Shown here one piece after another: positions 17,768-27,119 of a DNA stretch of 64,000 bases; within the stretch, counting starts at the first letter, position 1, and every line of letters begins with the position of its first letter. Made by a program: the position numbers and the translations under genes. The DNA lies in contig CAVYWD010000005.1 in the NCBI GenBank assembly GCA_963772225.1, positions 186,001-250,000 on the forward strand. Reading direction: 5' to 3'. The stretch is from CAVYWD01 sp963772225 (lineage in GTDB: Bacteria > Myxococcota > Myxococcia > Myxococcales > UBA5297). The notes under the pieces were generated by a model that was not told where the DNA came from, ran no database searches, and saw only the letters and a program-made list of their open reading frames with translations.

Positions 17768-17943
17768 GACGGGTAGACCCAACCACCGCTCGCCCGGCGC
17801 GGCAAGCGGCCTCTGCTCGCGGCTCACTCCCAGCACAGCGCGACGACGGGCTGGAGATCTCCATCACCCGACCGCGCCGGCCTGCGCCCTCTCGCCGCTT
17901 CCCGCTCATCGCCGAGGCCGGCTCGCGAACCTCAGAGCGCGGA

Positions 17944-19779
17944 CTAAGAGTCCCCTCGCGGCGGGGTCGGGCTCACGGGGTCGGTGCCGTCGAGGGCGTC
18001 GATCATCCGAGCCATGGAGATGGGCTTGGTGACGCAGCCGTCCATCCCCGAGGCCAAGCAGGCGGCCACGTCCTCGGGGAGCGCCGAGGCGGTGAGGGCG
18101 ACGATCCGCACCCGGGAGCAGGGGCCGGGGAGGCGCCGGATGAGGCGGGTGGCCTCGAAGCCGTCGACCTCGGGCATGTGGCAGTCCATCAGCACGGCGT
18201 CGAAGGGCTCGCGCTCGACCGCCTTTACGGCCTCTCTGCCGTTGGTAGCGGTGGCGACGCGGCAGCCCGCCTTCTCGGCCAGCGCCTTGGCGACCTTGAG
18301 GTTGATGGCGTTGTCGTCCACGACCAGCACCCGGCGGATCCCGCGAGCTCGCTTCGCCGGTGCGGGAGCGGGCGCCGGGGCATTCGCCGCCGGGAGGTCG
18401 AGCTCGAAGAAGAAGCGCGCGCCTTCTCCCGGACGCGACTCGACCCGCAGCTCCCCGCCGAGCAGCCCGGTGAGCTCCTTGGACAGCGCCAGGCCAAGTC
18501 CGCTTCCGATCGCCCGATGCTCCGAGCGTTGGCTCGCCTGCTGGAAAGTCTGGAACAGCCGCCCCATCTGCTCGGGCGCGATGCCGGTGCCGGTGTCCTG
18601 GACCTCGAAGCGCAGACGCCCGGCGCTCGGCGACGCGGCGATGCGGACCGACCCGTGATCGGTGAACTTCACCGCGTTGTTGACCAGGTTGCAGAGCACC
18701 TGCCTTAGGCGCAGCGGGTCGACCCGCACGGCGCGCGGGAGGCTCGGGTCGAGCTCCAACGTCAGGGCGAGGTGCTTCTCCTCGGCGGCGGCCTTGAACA
18801 GCTGCTGCACGTCGGAGAGCAGCGGCTCGAGCTCCACGTCGGCGGCGCTCATGGGCATCTTGCCCGCCTCGATGCGCGAGAGGTCGAGAAGGTCGTTGAT
18901 GAGCGCCACCAGGAGCTCGCCCGACCGGTGGATGAGCTCCAGGCGCTCGCGCTGCGCAGGAGGCAGAGGCTCGGTCAGCATCAACTCGGTGAGCCCCAGC
19001 ACCCCGTTCATCGGCGTGCGGATCTCGTGACTCATGTTGGCGAGGAAGGCCGACTTGGCGCGGCTCGCCGCCTCCACCGCCTCCATCGTCCGCCGGCGCA
19101 GCTCGAGGACGCCTTGCCCTGCCAGGGAGACCAACACCGTGACGAACGCGAAGTTCACCGCCGTGGTCAGGGTCGGGTGGGGCTCCACCTGGCCGAGCGT
19201 GTAGCCGTTCAAGCCCATCGCCAGGGCGCCAAGGCCCAGGGCGAGCGACTCGCCGAGGTACAAGAGCGCCCAGCGGGTGCCCAACACGTTGGCCATGAAG
19301 GGAAAGGCCGTGAGGTAGAAGATGGTCGAGAGATTGTACGGAGTCTGAGCCACCGCGCCGAGCGCGATCGCGACGGGCAGCAACGCGAGCGTCACGTGCA
19401 CCAGCCGCTCGAGGCGAGCGCCGGCCCTCAGGAGCCAAAGCACCGCCACGCCGAGCAGCGCCACGCTCCCGTTGAGAACCATCTGCCCGCTGAGCCCTTC
19501 GATCGCGTAGTTCACCGTCATGGCGGCGGAGAAGAAGATGGAGAAGAGCCAGGCGCGAACGAAGAAGCGGACCTTCGCGACGTTCTCGGCGCCCGGGTAG
19601 CACCTTCCGGGCACGTGCCCGTTCAGCCAGAGCTCGACGTATGCCTTCGCTCGACCAAGGCGCGCCGCGCCGTCGGGCGCCGGGAGTCGCTCGGACGGGA
19701 GGTCGCCCTCCCGCTCGCGATCGCGCGGCGCTCGTGCCGATTCGGCGGTGAGCGTCGGCTCGGTGAAGTGGGGGCTCAT
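17944..19779 (-). CDS. membrane hybrid histidine kinase with receiver domain
   Basis: A 611-residue hybrid kinase. Residues about 68-220 hold five or six hydrophobic segments without a recognised extracellular sensor. The HisKA H-box is FLANMSHEIRTPMNGVLG (about residue 245). The HATPase domain follows with NLVNNAVKFTDHG (N box), DTGTGIAPEQM (G1) and GSGLGLALSKELTGLLGG (G2). After an Ala/Pro linker the C-terminal receiver domain carries VLVVDDNAINLKV and the phosphoacceptor VLMDCHMPEVDG. It should autophosphorylate on His and pass phosphate to its own Asp. No Hpt partner is adjacent; the receiver protein at 22465 is a possible downstream target. Confidence 0.9.
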   Translation of the reverse strand: MSPHFTEPTLTAESARAPRDREREGDLPSERLPAPDGAARLGRAKAYVELWLNGHVPGRCYPGAENVAKVRFFVRAWLFSIFFSAAMTVNYAIEGLSGQMVLNGSVALLGVAVLWLLRAGARLERLVHVTLALLPVAIALGAVAQTPYNLSTIFYLTAFPFMANVLGTRWALLYLGESLALGLGALAMGLNGYTLGQVEPHPTLTTAVNFAFVTVLVSLAGQGVLELRRRTMEAVEAASRAKSAFLANMSHEIRTPMNGVLGLTELMLTEPLPPAQRERLELIHRSGELLVALINDLLDLSRIEAGKMPMSAADVELEPLLSDVQQLFKAAAEEKHLALTLELDPSLPRAVRVDPLRLRQVLCNLVNNAVKFTDHGSVRIAASPSAGRLRFEVQDTGTGIAPEQMGRLFQTFQQASQRSEHRAIGSGLGLALSKELTGLLGGELRVESRPGEGARFFFELDLPAANAPAPAPAPAKRARGIRRVLVVDDNAINLKVAKALAEKAGCRVATATNGREAVKAVEREPFDAVLMDCHMPEVDGFEATRLIRRLPGPCSRVRIVALTASALPEDVAACLASGMDGCVTKPISMARMIDALDGTDPVSPTPPRGDS

Positions 19780-20522
19780 CGAGGGTGGCAGGCCTTCTCG
19801 GGCGCCGTCAGGCGGGCGGTTGAAGACGACCTCGGTGCTACCTGGCGGACCTCCGACCTGGCAGAAAGCGCCGGCATGCCCCGCAGAAGAAGCATGCGGG
19901 GTGCCACAGGCGCGCCGCGCCAGGCCCAGGGGCGGTGATCGCAGAGTCGGCGGGCCGGGGAAGGGGCAACCGAGACCCGATCTGGGGTTCTGCCGACTGA
20001 GGGAAGGCCGGGCCTGTCGGGCGCCGATTGGGAGTGCGACCTTCGCGGGTTCGCGCTCAGGTCCCTGGTCGGATGCGGCGACGCCTCATTGAAAGAGACG
20101 GCGCGGCGGTGCGCCTCGCAGAGGGCGCTCAAGCTCGGAGCAGAGCAGGGCCTGGCTGGGCGGACGGAGCGCGCTGAGCCTGCACGGCTCGCCTGAAGAG
20201 CGCGCGAGCCCACCGATGCCTGCCTGTGGACACGAAATCCGCCGGCCTGTATCTCGCCGGCTCGAATCACCGACGGCCGCGCAGCTCCCTGCCCTCACGC
20301 GAGAACGCCCGGCGGTCGTGGAAGCCATGCACGGGAGAGAACGAGGTGGATCTGCCCTGCCCCGTCCGTGACCCGAAACCGGTCGAGGGCCACTCAGAGA
20401 GCACGGAGCGCATGCGGTGCTCGATCACTTGGCAAGGTCGGATACGTCCTGACCCCGTTTCAGCGGACCGCGTTGGTGTTTCGGGTCGGGACCGTGTTCT
20501 GCCTTCCTTCGGAGGATTTGCG
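19780..20522. other. long gene-free stretch between kinase and GH5 gene
   Basis: About 740 bases with no supported gene on either strand; open frames here are Arg/Pro-rich shadows. The divergent promoters of the kinase (near 19800) and the GH5 gene (near 20450-20510) should lie at its two ends. A GGAGG Shine-Dalgarno precedes ATG 20523. A GGCTCGAATC string near 20260 recalls a tRNA T-loop but no cloverleaf can be built. Confidence 0.45.
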
Positions 20523-22298
20523 ATGAGTTGGTACTCGCCTCGGAGAAGAATTCCAGAACTTTTGGCGCTCTGTTCGGCGCTGTACCTCGGCGGCTGCGAC
20601 ATCAGCCCGACGGGGTCGGCCAGCTCGGACGGTGGGTCGAAGGATGGTGGAGGTAGCGCCGGCTCGAAGGACGCCGGAGGTGGTGGCGGCGGTGGCGGGG
20701 GCGGGTCGAACGACGGCGGTGGTGGCGGAGGTGGCGGTGGCGGGTCGAATGACGGTGGAGGCGGCGGTGGCGGCGGCGGGTCGAACGACGCCGGTGGCGG
20801 CGGCGGCGGGTCGAACGACGGCGGAGGCGGTGGGTCGAACGGCGACGATGGCGGAGGCCTGACCGGCACCGTGTTCCGCGTCAACGGCGATGGCCGGATC
20901 ACCAAGAACGGCACGGTCTTCCCGGTGCATTGCGGTTCGTGGTTCGGGCTGCAGGGGCGGTACGAGCCCTCTACCGGGGGCGCTCCGATGGAGCTCTATA
21001 TTGGCAACACGTCCTGGGCGAGCGATCACAGTCGCACCGTTGAGAGCGACATGGACCAGATGACCGCAAAGGGCATCAACTTGGTGAGAATGCCGGTCGT
21101 TCATCAGACCCTTGATCCGAACGATCCGATGGGCAAGGCCCCAAACCTCAAGAACTACGTCCAACAGACCAATGCGCTGCAGGCTCTCAAGGATTGGATC
21201 ACGGCCGCCGCAAAGCACAACATCTACGTCCTGCTCGACATCCACTCTTGCTCCAACTACGTGGACTGGAGAAAGGGCCGCTTGGACGCGCGTCCACCAT
21301 GGGTGGATGACACGCGAGACAGTTACACCTACACCCGGACAACATACTCCTGCGCGGCAGACAAGAACCCTTCCACGGTAACATCGGACCATATCCAGGC
21401 CTACAACGAGCAAATCTGGCTCCAAGATCTGAAAACCCTGGCCGAACTCGGCAAGCAACTGGGCGTCGACAACATTCTCGGCATCGACATCTTCAACGAG
21501 CCGTGGGACTACTCCTGGGACGAATGGAAGAGCCTTGCTGAGGACGCATACCAGGCGATCAATGAGGTCAACCCCAACATCCTCGTCTTCGTCCAGGGCA
21601 TCAGCAACTCGCACGGCAATCAGAGCGGGGATCCAAGCACGGTCGGACCGACCCCGTACGGCGACACGGACGTGAACCCGAACTGGGGCGAGAACTTGTT
21701 TGGCGTCGGCACAAAAGGTTCCGGAGCGCCGAGCATCCCGAAGAGCCGCATTGTCTTCTCCCCGCACACCTACGGCCCGTCGGTGGCCGTGCAGCGGCAG
21801 TTCTTGAAGGCGGACCAAAACGGGACGTTGACAGGCAAGCCGTGCAATCTGCTGGAAGGCGATGATGCAGGAAACAACAAATGCGACATGGTCATCAACG
21901 CAGACATGCTCAAACGGGGATGGGAGCAGCACTTTGGCTACCTCAAAGGTCTCGGATACGCCGTAGTGGTCGGAGAGTTCGGCGGCAACATGGAATGGCC
22001 GGGCGGCAAGGCAAGCAAGCGCGATCAAGATCGTTACAAGTATCTTATCGACAAGGGCAATACGAGTAGCGATTCGCAGTGGCAGAACGCCTTCGTGGAT
22101 TACATGGTGTCAAAGAAGATCGAGGCCTGCTACTGGTCCATCAATCCGGAATCCGGCGACACCGGCGGCTGGTACGGCACCAACTATGACCCCCTGAATG
22201 ACACCACGGACTGGGGCACCTGGACAGATTTCCAGCCGACGAGGACCACCCTGCTGAAGAGGCTCTGGGACGGCATTCCGCCTCCTCCGTCTCCCTAG
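20523..22298 (+). CDS. secreted GH5 family beta-glucanase (cellulase) lipoprotein
   Basis: A 591-residue protein. Residues 1-25 are a lipoprotein signal (ALCSALYLGGCDIS). Residues about 30-115 are a Gly/Ser/Asp linker built from repeats of SNDGGGG followed by Gly runs. The rest is a glycoside hydrolase family 5 TIM barrel: YVLLDIHSCSNYVDW, then LGIDIFNEPWDYSW with the acid/base Glu of NEP. SPHTYGPSV and AVVVGEFGG, with the nucleophile Glu, follow, and then ACYWSINPESGDTGGW. It should cut beta-1,4-glucan (cellulose or related) at the cell surface. A strong stem-loop terminator follows at 22359. It forms a plant polysaccharide set with the expansin and the tailspike-like protein. Confidence 0.88.
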   Translation: MSWYSPRRRIPELLALCSALYLGGCDISPTGSASSDGGSKDGGGSAGSKDAGGGGGGGGGGSNDGGGGGGGGGGSNDGGGGGGGGGSNDAGGGGGGSNDGGGGGSNGDDGGGLTGTVFRVNGDGRITKNGTVFPVHCGSWFGLQGRYEPSTGGAPMELYIGNTSWASDHSRTVESDMDQMTAKGINLVRMPVVHQTLDPNDPMGKAPNLKNYVQQTNALQALKDWITAAAKHNIYVLLDIHSCSNYVDWRKGRLDARPPWVDDTRDSYTYTRTTYSCAADKNPSTVTSDHIQAYNEQIWLQDLKTLAELGKQLGVDNILGIDIFNEPWDYSWDEWKSLAEDAYQAINEVNPNILVFVQGISNSHGNQSGDPSTVGPTPYGDTDVNPNWGENLFGVGTKGSGAPSIPKSRIVFSPHTYGPSVAVQRQFLKADQNGTLTGKPCNLLEGDDAGNNKCDMVINADMLKRGWEQHFGYLKGLGYAVVVGEFGGNMEWPGGKASKRDQDRYKYLIDKGNTSSDSQWQNAFVDYMVSKKIEACYWSINPESGDTGGWYGTNYDPLNDTTDWGTWTDFQPTRTTLLKRLWDGIPPPPSP

Positions 22299-22358
22299 GC
22301 AGGAGGCTGCGGCCCACCGCCGCACGGCAGGCGACGAAACTGCGAACGTAATCACGAG

Positions 22359-22385
22359 CGGGGCAGGGCCGGCGGCTCTGCCCCG
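22359..22385 (+). terminator. intrinsic terminator of the GH5 gene
   Basis: CGGGGCAGGGCC and GGCTCTGCCCCG form a 12-bp stem with one G-T pair around a 3-base loop, followed by TTCTCGT, 60 bases past the GH5 stop codon. Confidence 0.65.
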
Positions 22386-22464
22386 TTCTCGTACAAGCTC
22401 CACGCGAGCGCCCACCATCACCGGGGCGCCATTGATCCCACCCTCGACTCAGGTCGACCAGCAG

Positions 22465-22851
22465 ATGCATCGCGAGAGCATCGATGTCCTCATCATCGAG
22501 GACGACCGGGACATCGCCGAGATGATCCTCGAGGTGGTTGAGGCTCTGGGCTTCTCGGGGGCATTGGCCGGCAACGGACGCGAGGCTCTTGCGAAGCTCG
22601 CCGACGGCGCCCTGCCAAGCTTGATCCTGCTCGACCTGTTCATGCCGCAGATGAACGGCTTCGAGTTCCGAAAGGCGCAAGTCGCTGCGCCGAGGCTGGC
22701 CAATATCCCGGTGGTCGTAGTTTCGTCATCGCGCGACATCGAAGAGTCGTGCCGCGCCCTCGACGTCGACCGATTCTTGAGGAAACCGTTTCAGCTCGAG
22801 GAACTGGAGTCCGTGGTCAGGCGGCACATGCATCGGCCGGCGCGCGGTTGA
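22465..22851 (+). CDS. single-domain response regulator
   Basis: A 128-residue CheY-like receiver protein with no output domain. The acidic pair is VLIIEDDRDIAEM, the phosphoacceptor lies in LILLDLFMPQMNG, the Thr/Ser position is VVVVSSSRD and the conserved Lys is in FLRKPFQLEELE. ATG 22465 is chosen; a TTG at 22432 would add 11 residues that do not look conserved. It probably acts as a phosphorelay shuttle. Its kinase is unknown; the hybrid kinase at 17944 is a candidate. Confidence 0.8.
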   Translation: MHRESIDVLIIEDDRDIAEMILEVVEALGFSGALAGNGREALAKLADGALPSLILLDLFMPQMNGFEFRKAQVAAPRLANIPVVVVSSSRDIEESCRALDVDRFLRKPFQLEELESVVRRHMHRPARG

Positions 22852-23143
22852 TACCTGGCGCTCCGACCTCGTTTCGTGGGCTGCGATATGCGGCAAACTC
22901 GGTCGGAAACACTCGGACTTGGAGCGCCGTCGGGCCGCAACTCTGAGAAGATTTCGGGTCGCCGGAAGTAGCTTCGATTTCGCCGCTCGCCAGCTCGGCA
23001 GAGCCCTTCGATTGCCGGCGGAGTCGCACTATGGCGACTGCGCCGAATCTCAAGTGAGATCCAGCACAGCCCCGACCTCTCAGCGTCATTTCAACTAAGC
23101 GCAACGCGATGACTAACGTCGAGCGCAAAGCAGCGACACTTCG

Positions 23144-25378
23144 CTAGTAGAGATAGACCGCCCCGCTGTTGGACGCCGAGTTGTCCGCTTGATTTCCGCC
23201 GACACCTGTCCCACCGCTACTTTCATACGTTGCCCCCACCGCAAGAAGATTTCCGTCGAACGAAAGGGCAACCGAAGAGCCGAACCAGTCCACCGCTTCG
23301 GCGTTGGACGACTTCACATAGACCGGCTCGTTCCAGTTTGCGCCGCTCCGCGTGAAGACGTAGACCGCGCCACTCCCACTCGCCGAGTTATCCGCTTGAT
23401 TGCCACCGATGCCAGTGGCGCAGCTACTTTCGCTAGTCGCTCCCACCGCAAGCGTATTGCCGTCGGACGAAAGGGCAACGGTTGAGCCGAAGTAATCATA
23501 CGCCTCAGTATTGGAGGCCTTCGCGTAGGCCTGCTGGGTCCATGCAGCCCCGCTCCGCGTGAAGATGTAGACCGCGCCGCTAGAGTATGCGGGACTCCCC
23601 GATTGACTGCCGTTGATACCGGTGGCGCTGCTGCCTTCGCCCATCGCCCCCACAGCGAGTGTGTTTCCGTCGGACGAGAGAGCAACCGCATAGCCGAACC
23701 TGTCGCCCGCTTTGGTATTGGAACCCTTGACATAGGCCTGCTGGCTCCAGGGCCCGCCATTTCGCCTAAAGACGTAAACCGCGCCACTGGCGAATGCCGA
23801 GTCGTCCGATTGATTACCGCCTATGCCCGTAGCGTTGCTGGCTTCGCGGTATGCCCCAACCGCGAGGGTGGTTCCATCGGACGAGAGGGCAACCGCTGAG
23901 CCAAAATTATCGCTCTTGCCGGTATTAGAAGCCTTCACGTAGGCCTGCTGGGCCCAAGCCCCGTTGCTCCGCGTGAAGACGTAGACTGCCCCACTCTCGC
24001 TCATTGAGTTGTCCGACTGATTGCCGCCGATGCCCGTAGCGCTGCTCGTTTCCTGGTCCGCCCCCACAGCTAGGGTGTTTCCGTCTGTCGAGAGGGCAAC
24101 CGCATAGCCGAACCTGTCATACGCCTCGGCATTCGACGCCTTCACGTAGGCCTGCTGGGCCCAGTTCCCGTTGCTCCGGATGAAGACATAGACCGCACCA
24201 CTCCCGCTTGCCGAGTTGTCCGACTGATTGCCGCCGACGCCCGTAGCGCTGCTGCTTTCGTCCATCGCTCCCACAGCGAGGGTGTTCCCATCGGACGAGA
24301 GGGCAACCGCGCGGCCAAAGTGGTCACTCGCCTCGGCGTTGGAGGCCTTCACGTAGGCCTGCTGGGCCCAGTTCCCGCCGCTCCGAAAGAAGACGTAGAC
24401 CGCGCCGCTTTCAGATGCCGAATTGTCCGACTGATTGCCGCCGATGCCCGTGGCGCCGCTACCTTCTCCTGGCGCCCCCACCGCGAGGGTGCTTCCGTCG
24501 GACGAGAGCGCAACCGAGAAGCCAAATTTGTCGCTCGCTCCGGTGTTGGACGCCTTCACGTATCCGACGGCGCTGACCAGATTGCCGGACACGGCAACCG
24601 TGGCCGAGTCCGCGCACCCTCCTGCGTTGCAAGCCCGGAGCAGGTATCGAGCGTTAACGCGCTTGGGGAGCGGGACGACCAAGTCATAGCTCGTCCCTTC
24701 ATCAATGCGCGCCACCTGCGTATAGCCCGAGGCGCCATCCGGGTCCTCGAGGAGCACGTAGCCGGTCGCCGTCGCGACGCTCCCCCAGGAGAAGTGGAAG
24801 GTCTTGATGGCCACCGGGTTGAGGCTCAGGGTCGTAGCCGCCGAGCTGAAGCTCGCGGTGACGGTGCAGTCCTTGGTGATCGCGCCGGTGGTGTAGACGC
24901 TCGCGTAGATGCTCCCGCCGCACCCGCTCACGTTCGCGAGGTAGCCCGCGTTGGCCGTGACGACGAGATTCGCCGTCGCGCCGTCCGCCACCGCAGCGCT
25001 CGCAGGGCTGATGCTCCCGCCCGCGCTGGCGACGGCCGTCACAGTGTGCGTGACGACGTTCGCCGCGTCCTGCGCTCCCGCGTCGCTGCCCGCATCTGCC
25101 GACGGGCCGCCATCTCCCGCCAGAGCCGCGTCCCCGGCCCCCGCGTCTTCCGGGACTGCCGCGTCGCCCCCATCCGCCGACCCTGCTGGCGGGCCGCCAT
25201 CGCCCGCCGAGACCGCGGCGTCGCCGGCGCCCGCGTCTGCCAGAATGGCGCAAACCCCCGAGTAGCAGACCGCTCCCGGACCGGTCGCCACGCAGTCAGA
25301 ATCAACCTTGCACAGGCCCGGAATCGAGTCGTCGCACGCCGCAAAAAGTATCGCGGCAATCCAGAGCATCCGCTTCAT
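23144..25378 (-). CDS. FG-GAP repeat surface lipoprotein
   Basis: A 744-residue secreted protein. ATG 25378 is preceded by GAGGAG and starts a lipoprotein signal (MLWIAAILFAACDD). Residues about 20-120 have a Cys-rich knot (LCKVDSDCVATG) and a low-complexity Asp/Ala/Gly linker. Residues about 125-200 resemble an InlB-type B-repeat (TAVASAGGSISPASAAV). A fibronectin-III-like segment follows, then seven FG-GAP (integrin beta-propeller-like) repeats of 69 residues, each with FGxAVALSSDGNTLAVGA and SGAVYVF. A seven-bladed surface propeller for adhesion or ligand binding is inferred. The last repeat ends at the stop codon (GAVYLY). Confidence 0.82.
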   Translation of the reverse strand: MKRMLWIAAILFAACDDSIPGLCKVDSDCVATGPGAVCYSGVCAILADAGAGDAAVSAGDGGPPAGSADGGDAAVPEDAGAGDAALAGDGGPSADAGSDAGAQDAANVVTHTVTAVASAGGSISPASAAVADGATANLVVTANAGYLANVSGCGGSIYASVYTTGAITKDCTVTASFSSAATTLSLNPVAIKTFHFSWGSVATATGYVLLEDPDGASGYTQVARIDEGTSYDLVVPLPKRVNARYLLRACNAGGCADSATVAVSGNLVSAVGYVKASNTGASDKFGFSVALSSDGSTLAVGAPGEGSGATGIGGNQSDNSASESGAVYVFFRSGGNWAQQAYVKASNAEASDHFGRAVALSSDGNTLAVGAMDESSSATGVGGNQSDNSASGSGAVYVFIRSNGNWAQQAYVKASNAEAYDRFGYAVALSTDGNTLAVGADQETSSATGIGGNQSDNSMSESGAVYVFTRSNGAWAQQAYVKASNTGKSDNFGSAVALSSDGTTLAVGAYREASNATGIGGNQSDDSAFASGAVYVFRRNGGPWSQQAYVKGSNTKAGDRFGYAVALSSDGNTLAVGAMGEGSSATGINGSQSGSPAYSSGAVYIFTRSGAAWTQQAYAKASNTEAYDYFGSTVALSSDGNTLAVGATSESSCATGIGGNQADNSASGSGAVYVFTRSGANWNEPVYVKSSNAEAVDWFGSSVALSFDGNLLAVGATYESSGGTGVGGNQADNSASNSGAVYLY
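23147..24565. repeat. seven tandem 207-bp coding repeats
   Basis: Six full 207-bp units and a final 177-bp unit encode the FG-GAP blades. Shared strings such as GCGAGGGTGTTTCC or close variants recur once per unit. High similarity between units suggests expansion or homogenisation by recombination. Confidence 0.8.
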
Positions 25379-25589
25379 CGGCTCCTCCCTCATGCGCCCG
25401 GGATTGGGCTGCATTTCAGACCCAGACCGCTCCGCCCGTGACGAGCCCGGCGCTTATCCCACCTTTGCTTCAATTCAGATGAATGCTCGCGAACCCGCGA
25501 GCGAGCGCTTGGCTTAGTGTGCTCAGGGTGTCAGATAGACGAATGCAGGCGGAAGGTCAACTGACTTGGCCTGCGCCCCCTGCGCCCAT

Positions 25590-25700
25590 GAGGAGAACGA
25601 GATCCCGATACCTCGTGCGAATGAGCCGGCCACTGTGGTGCCGTCGGGGCGCCAGTCTGGAGCCGCTCCATGGCGATGGTCGCAGAGGTCGAAGCGGAAG
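25590..25700 (-). repeat. degenerate fragment of the expansin gene
   Basis: The plus-strand string CTGGAGCCGCTCCATGGCGA and its flanks align with 32980-33055 inside the expansin gene. On the minus strand IAMERLQTG matches IAMARLQTG. It contains a one-base gap and cannot be read through. The rest of the 25379-25714 gap holds the FG-GAP gene leader and nothing else recognised. Confidence 0.6.
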
Positions 25701-25714
25701 ACGCCGCCTCGAGC

Positions 25715-26446
25715 TCATTTCGCGCGTCGGCGCTTCGGAGCCTGGCGCGCGCGGCTCGGCTGCTGACGGGCGCGCGGCGGCCGAGGATCTTGCAGCGCCC
25801 CCATCCAGAACTGGCGCACCATAATGGCGAGCTCGGCGGCGAAGTCGTGCCCCAGCAGGTGCGACGCGAGCGGCTGCTCGGGCGAGCGCTCGAGGTGCTT
25901 TCGAATCGGCTCGGGGCAGTCGATCGACTGCCACAATCCCAAGGTGAGCGCCCAGGTGCGCATCAGCAGTTCGGCGCCGGCGCCGGTAGGCAGGGTGCGG
26001 AGCCGCCGCTCGAGCAGCGCGCCCGCCTCGTCCATGGCCCGGTGCACCGCGCGCTTGAATTCGAGCATGGCGTCCAGCGGCAGGTTCTTCTCGAGCACCG
26101 CATTGGTGATGGCCGCGAGCGGCAGGAGATCGGGCAGGGCCGCGATCTGCTCCGAGTAGAGCCGCGCAAAGGCCTCGGCGGTTTCGGGCGGGTTGCTGGG
26201 CAGCTGGCGCAGCAGCGGCATCGCCGCGCCAAGGAGCTGGCCAAAGCTGTCTTCGAGCAGGGCGATGAAGATCGACTCTTTGGTTCCGAAGGAGAGATAC
26301 ACGGTCCCCTTCGCCACGCCGGCCGCCTCGGCGATCTCGGCCACCGTCGGCAGCTCGCGCCTCTCGCGGTAGAGCCGGTGGGCGGCCGCGAGCAGATGGC
26401 CGCGGCGCTCGGCTCTCTCGGCGTCGCTCAGCGAGAGGCGGGGCAT
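25715..26446 (-). CDS. TetR family regulator of the SDR operon
   Basis: A 243-residue TetR repressor. The N-terminal HTH spans about residues 15-60 (TVAEIAEAAGVAKGTVYLSF then GTKESIFIALL). The C-terminal ligand domain is helical and ends in a basic Arg/Pro tail. It is the third gene of a minus-strand operon behind two dehydrogenase-type genes, with 7 bases between it and the second gene. Two TGACCNNNGGTCA sites in front of the first gene are probably its operators, giving feedback control. The ligand is unknown and may be the substrate of the SDR. Confidence 0.85.
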   Translation of the reverse strand: MPRLSLSDAERAERRGHLLAAAHRLYRERRELPTVAEIAEAAGVAKGTVYLSFGTKESIFIALLEDSFGQLLGAAMPLLRQLPSNPPETAEAFARLYSEQIAALPDLLPLAAITNAVLEKNLPLDAMLEFKRAVHRAMDEAGALLERRLRTLPTGAGAELLMRTWALTLGLWQSIDCPEPIRKHLERSPEQPLASHLLGHDFAAELAIMVRQFWMGALQDPRPPRARQQPSRARQAPKRRRAK

Positions 26447-26453
26447 GCGACTC

Positions 26454-27110
26454 CTAGGGCACCGGCGGGATCTGCTCGGAGTCGACGGCGCGCACTCCCT
26501 CCACTCCGCGCAGGGCGGCGTCGAGCATCGAGGTCGCGACGGCGCGGGGGGTCACGGAGCGGTATCGGCGCGGAATGAGGGGGCGCAGCGCGCGCGCGAG
26601 CCAGAGGCCCGCGGCCTCGCCCGGGCGCGCCTCCGGGCGCGGGCCGCCGTCGAGCAGGGAAGGCCGCAAAAGCGTCAGCGAAGCGAAGCCCAGCTCGGCG
26701 AGGTCGCGCTCGGTCTCGCCCTTCACGCGGAGGTAGAAGCTCGCCGAGAGCGGGTCGGCGCCGACCGACGAGCAGAGGACGAATGCCGGCGTGCCGGCCT
26801 GACGCGCCAGGCGAGCCGCCGCCAGGACGTAGTCGTGATCGACGCGCCGAAACGCCGCCCTCGAGCCGGCCTGGCGCAGGGTGGTCCCCAGGGCGCACAG
26901 CATCGCTTCGGCGCGCCACCACTCGGCTTGCGGCGGGAGCGATTCGAAGTCGACCAATGGATTCTGCAGCTCGGCCTTGCCCCGGGCATTGGCGGGCAGC
27001 GCCCGGCGCGTCGGCGCGACCGTGCGGGTCACGTCGGGATGGGCCAGCGCGGCGGCGAGGATCTGGCGGCCGACGAGGCCGGTGGCGCCCAGGATGAGCA
27101 GGGTCTTCAT
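26454..27110 (-). CDS. NAD(P)-binding atypical SDR (HTATIP2/YbjT-like)
   Basis: A 218-residue Rossmann protein with the N-terminal glycine motif LILGATGLVGRQIL, a YVLAAARLARQAGTPAFVLC segment and SSVGADPLSASFYLRVKGET, where Ser and the YxxxK pair occupy the expected places. The family includes NAD(P)H-binding reductases of the HTATIP2/CC3 type; substrates are mostly unknown. It is the middle gene of the SDR-atypical SDR-TetR operon, 9 bases after the first gene. Confidence 0.8.
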   Translation of the reverse strand: MKTLLILGATGLVGRQILAAALAHPDVTRTVAPTRRALPANARGKAELQNPLVDFESLPPQAEWWRAEAMLCALGTTLRQAGSRAAFRRVDHDYVLAAARLARQAGTPAFVLCSSVGADPLSASFYLRVKGETERDLAELGFASLTLLRPSLLDGGPRPEARPGEAAGLWLARALRPLIPRRYRSVTPRAVATSMLDAALRGVEGVRAVDSEQIPPVP

Positions 27111-27119
27111 GGGGGGGCC

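Noticed and set aside
19776..20270. A 164-codon minus-strand frame upstream of the kinase
   Set aside because: Arg/Ser/Pro-rich with no hydrophobic core or motif and no ribosome-binding site; treated as chance.
20226..20330. tRNA-like string GGCTCGAATC near 20260
   Set aside because: The T-loop-like bases are there, but no acceptor stem, D arm or anticodon arm can be paired around them.
20640..20860. Gly-rich GGTGGCGG tract considered as a non-coding minisatellite
   Set aside because: It stays in frame between the lipoprotein signal and the GH5 domain, so it is a protein linker.
23147..24565. Regular repeats considered as a CRISPR array
   Set aside because: The period is 207 bp, the repeats are coding throughout and there are no spacer units; they are FG-GAP blades.
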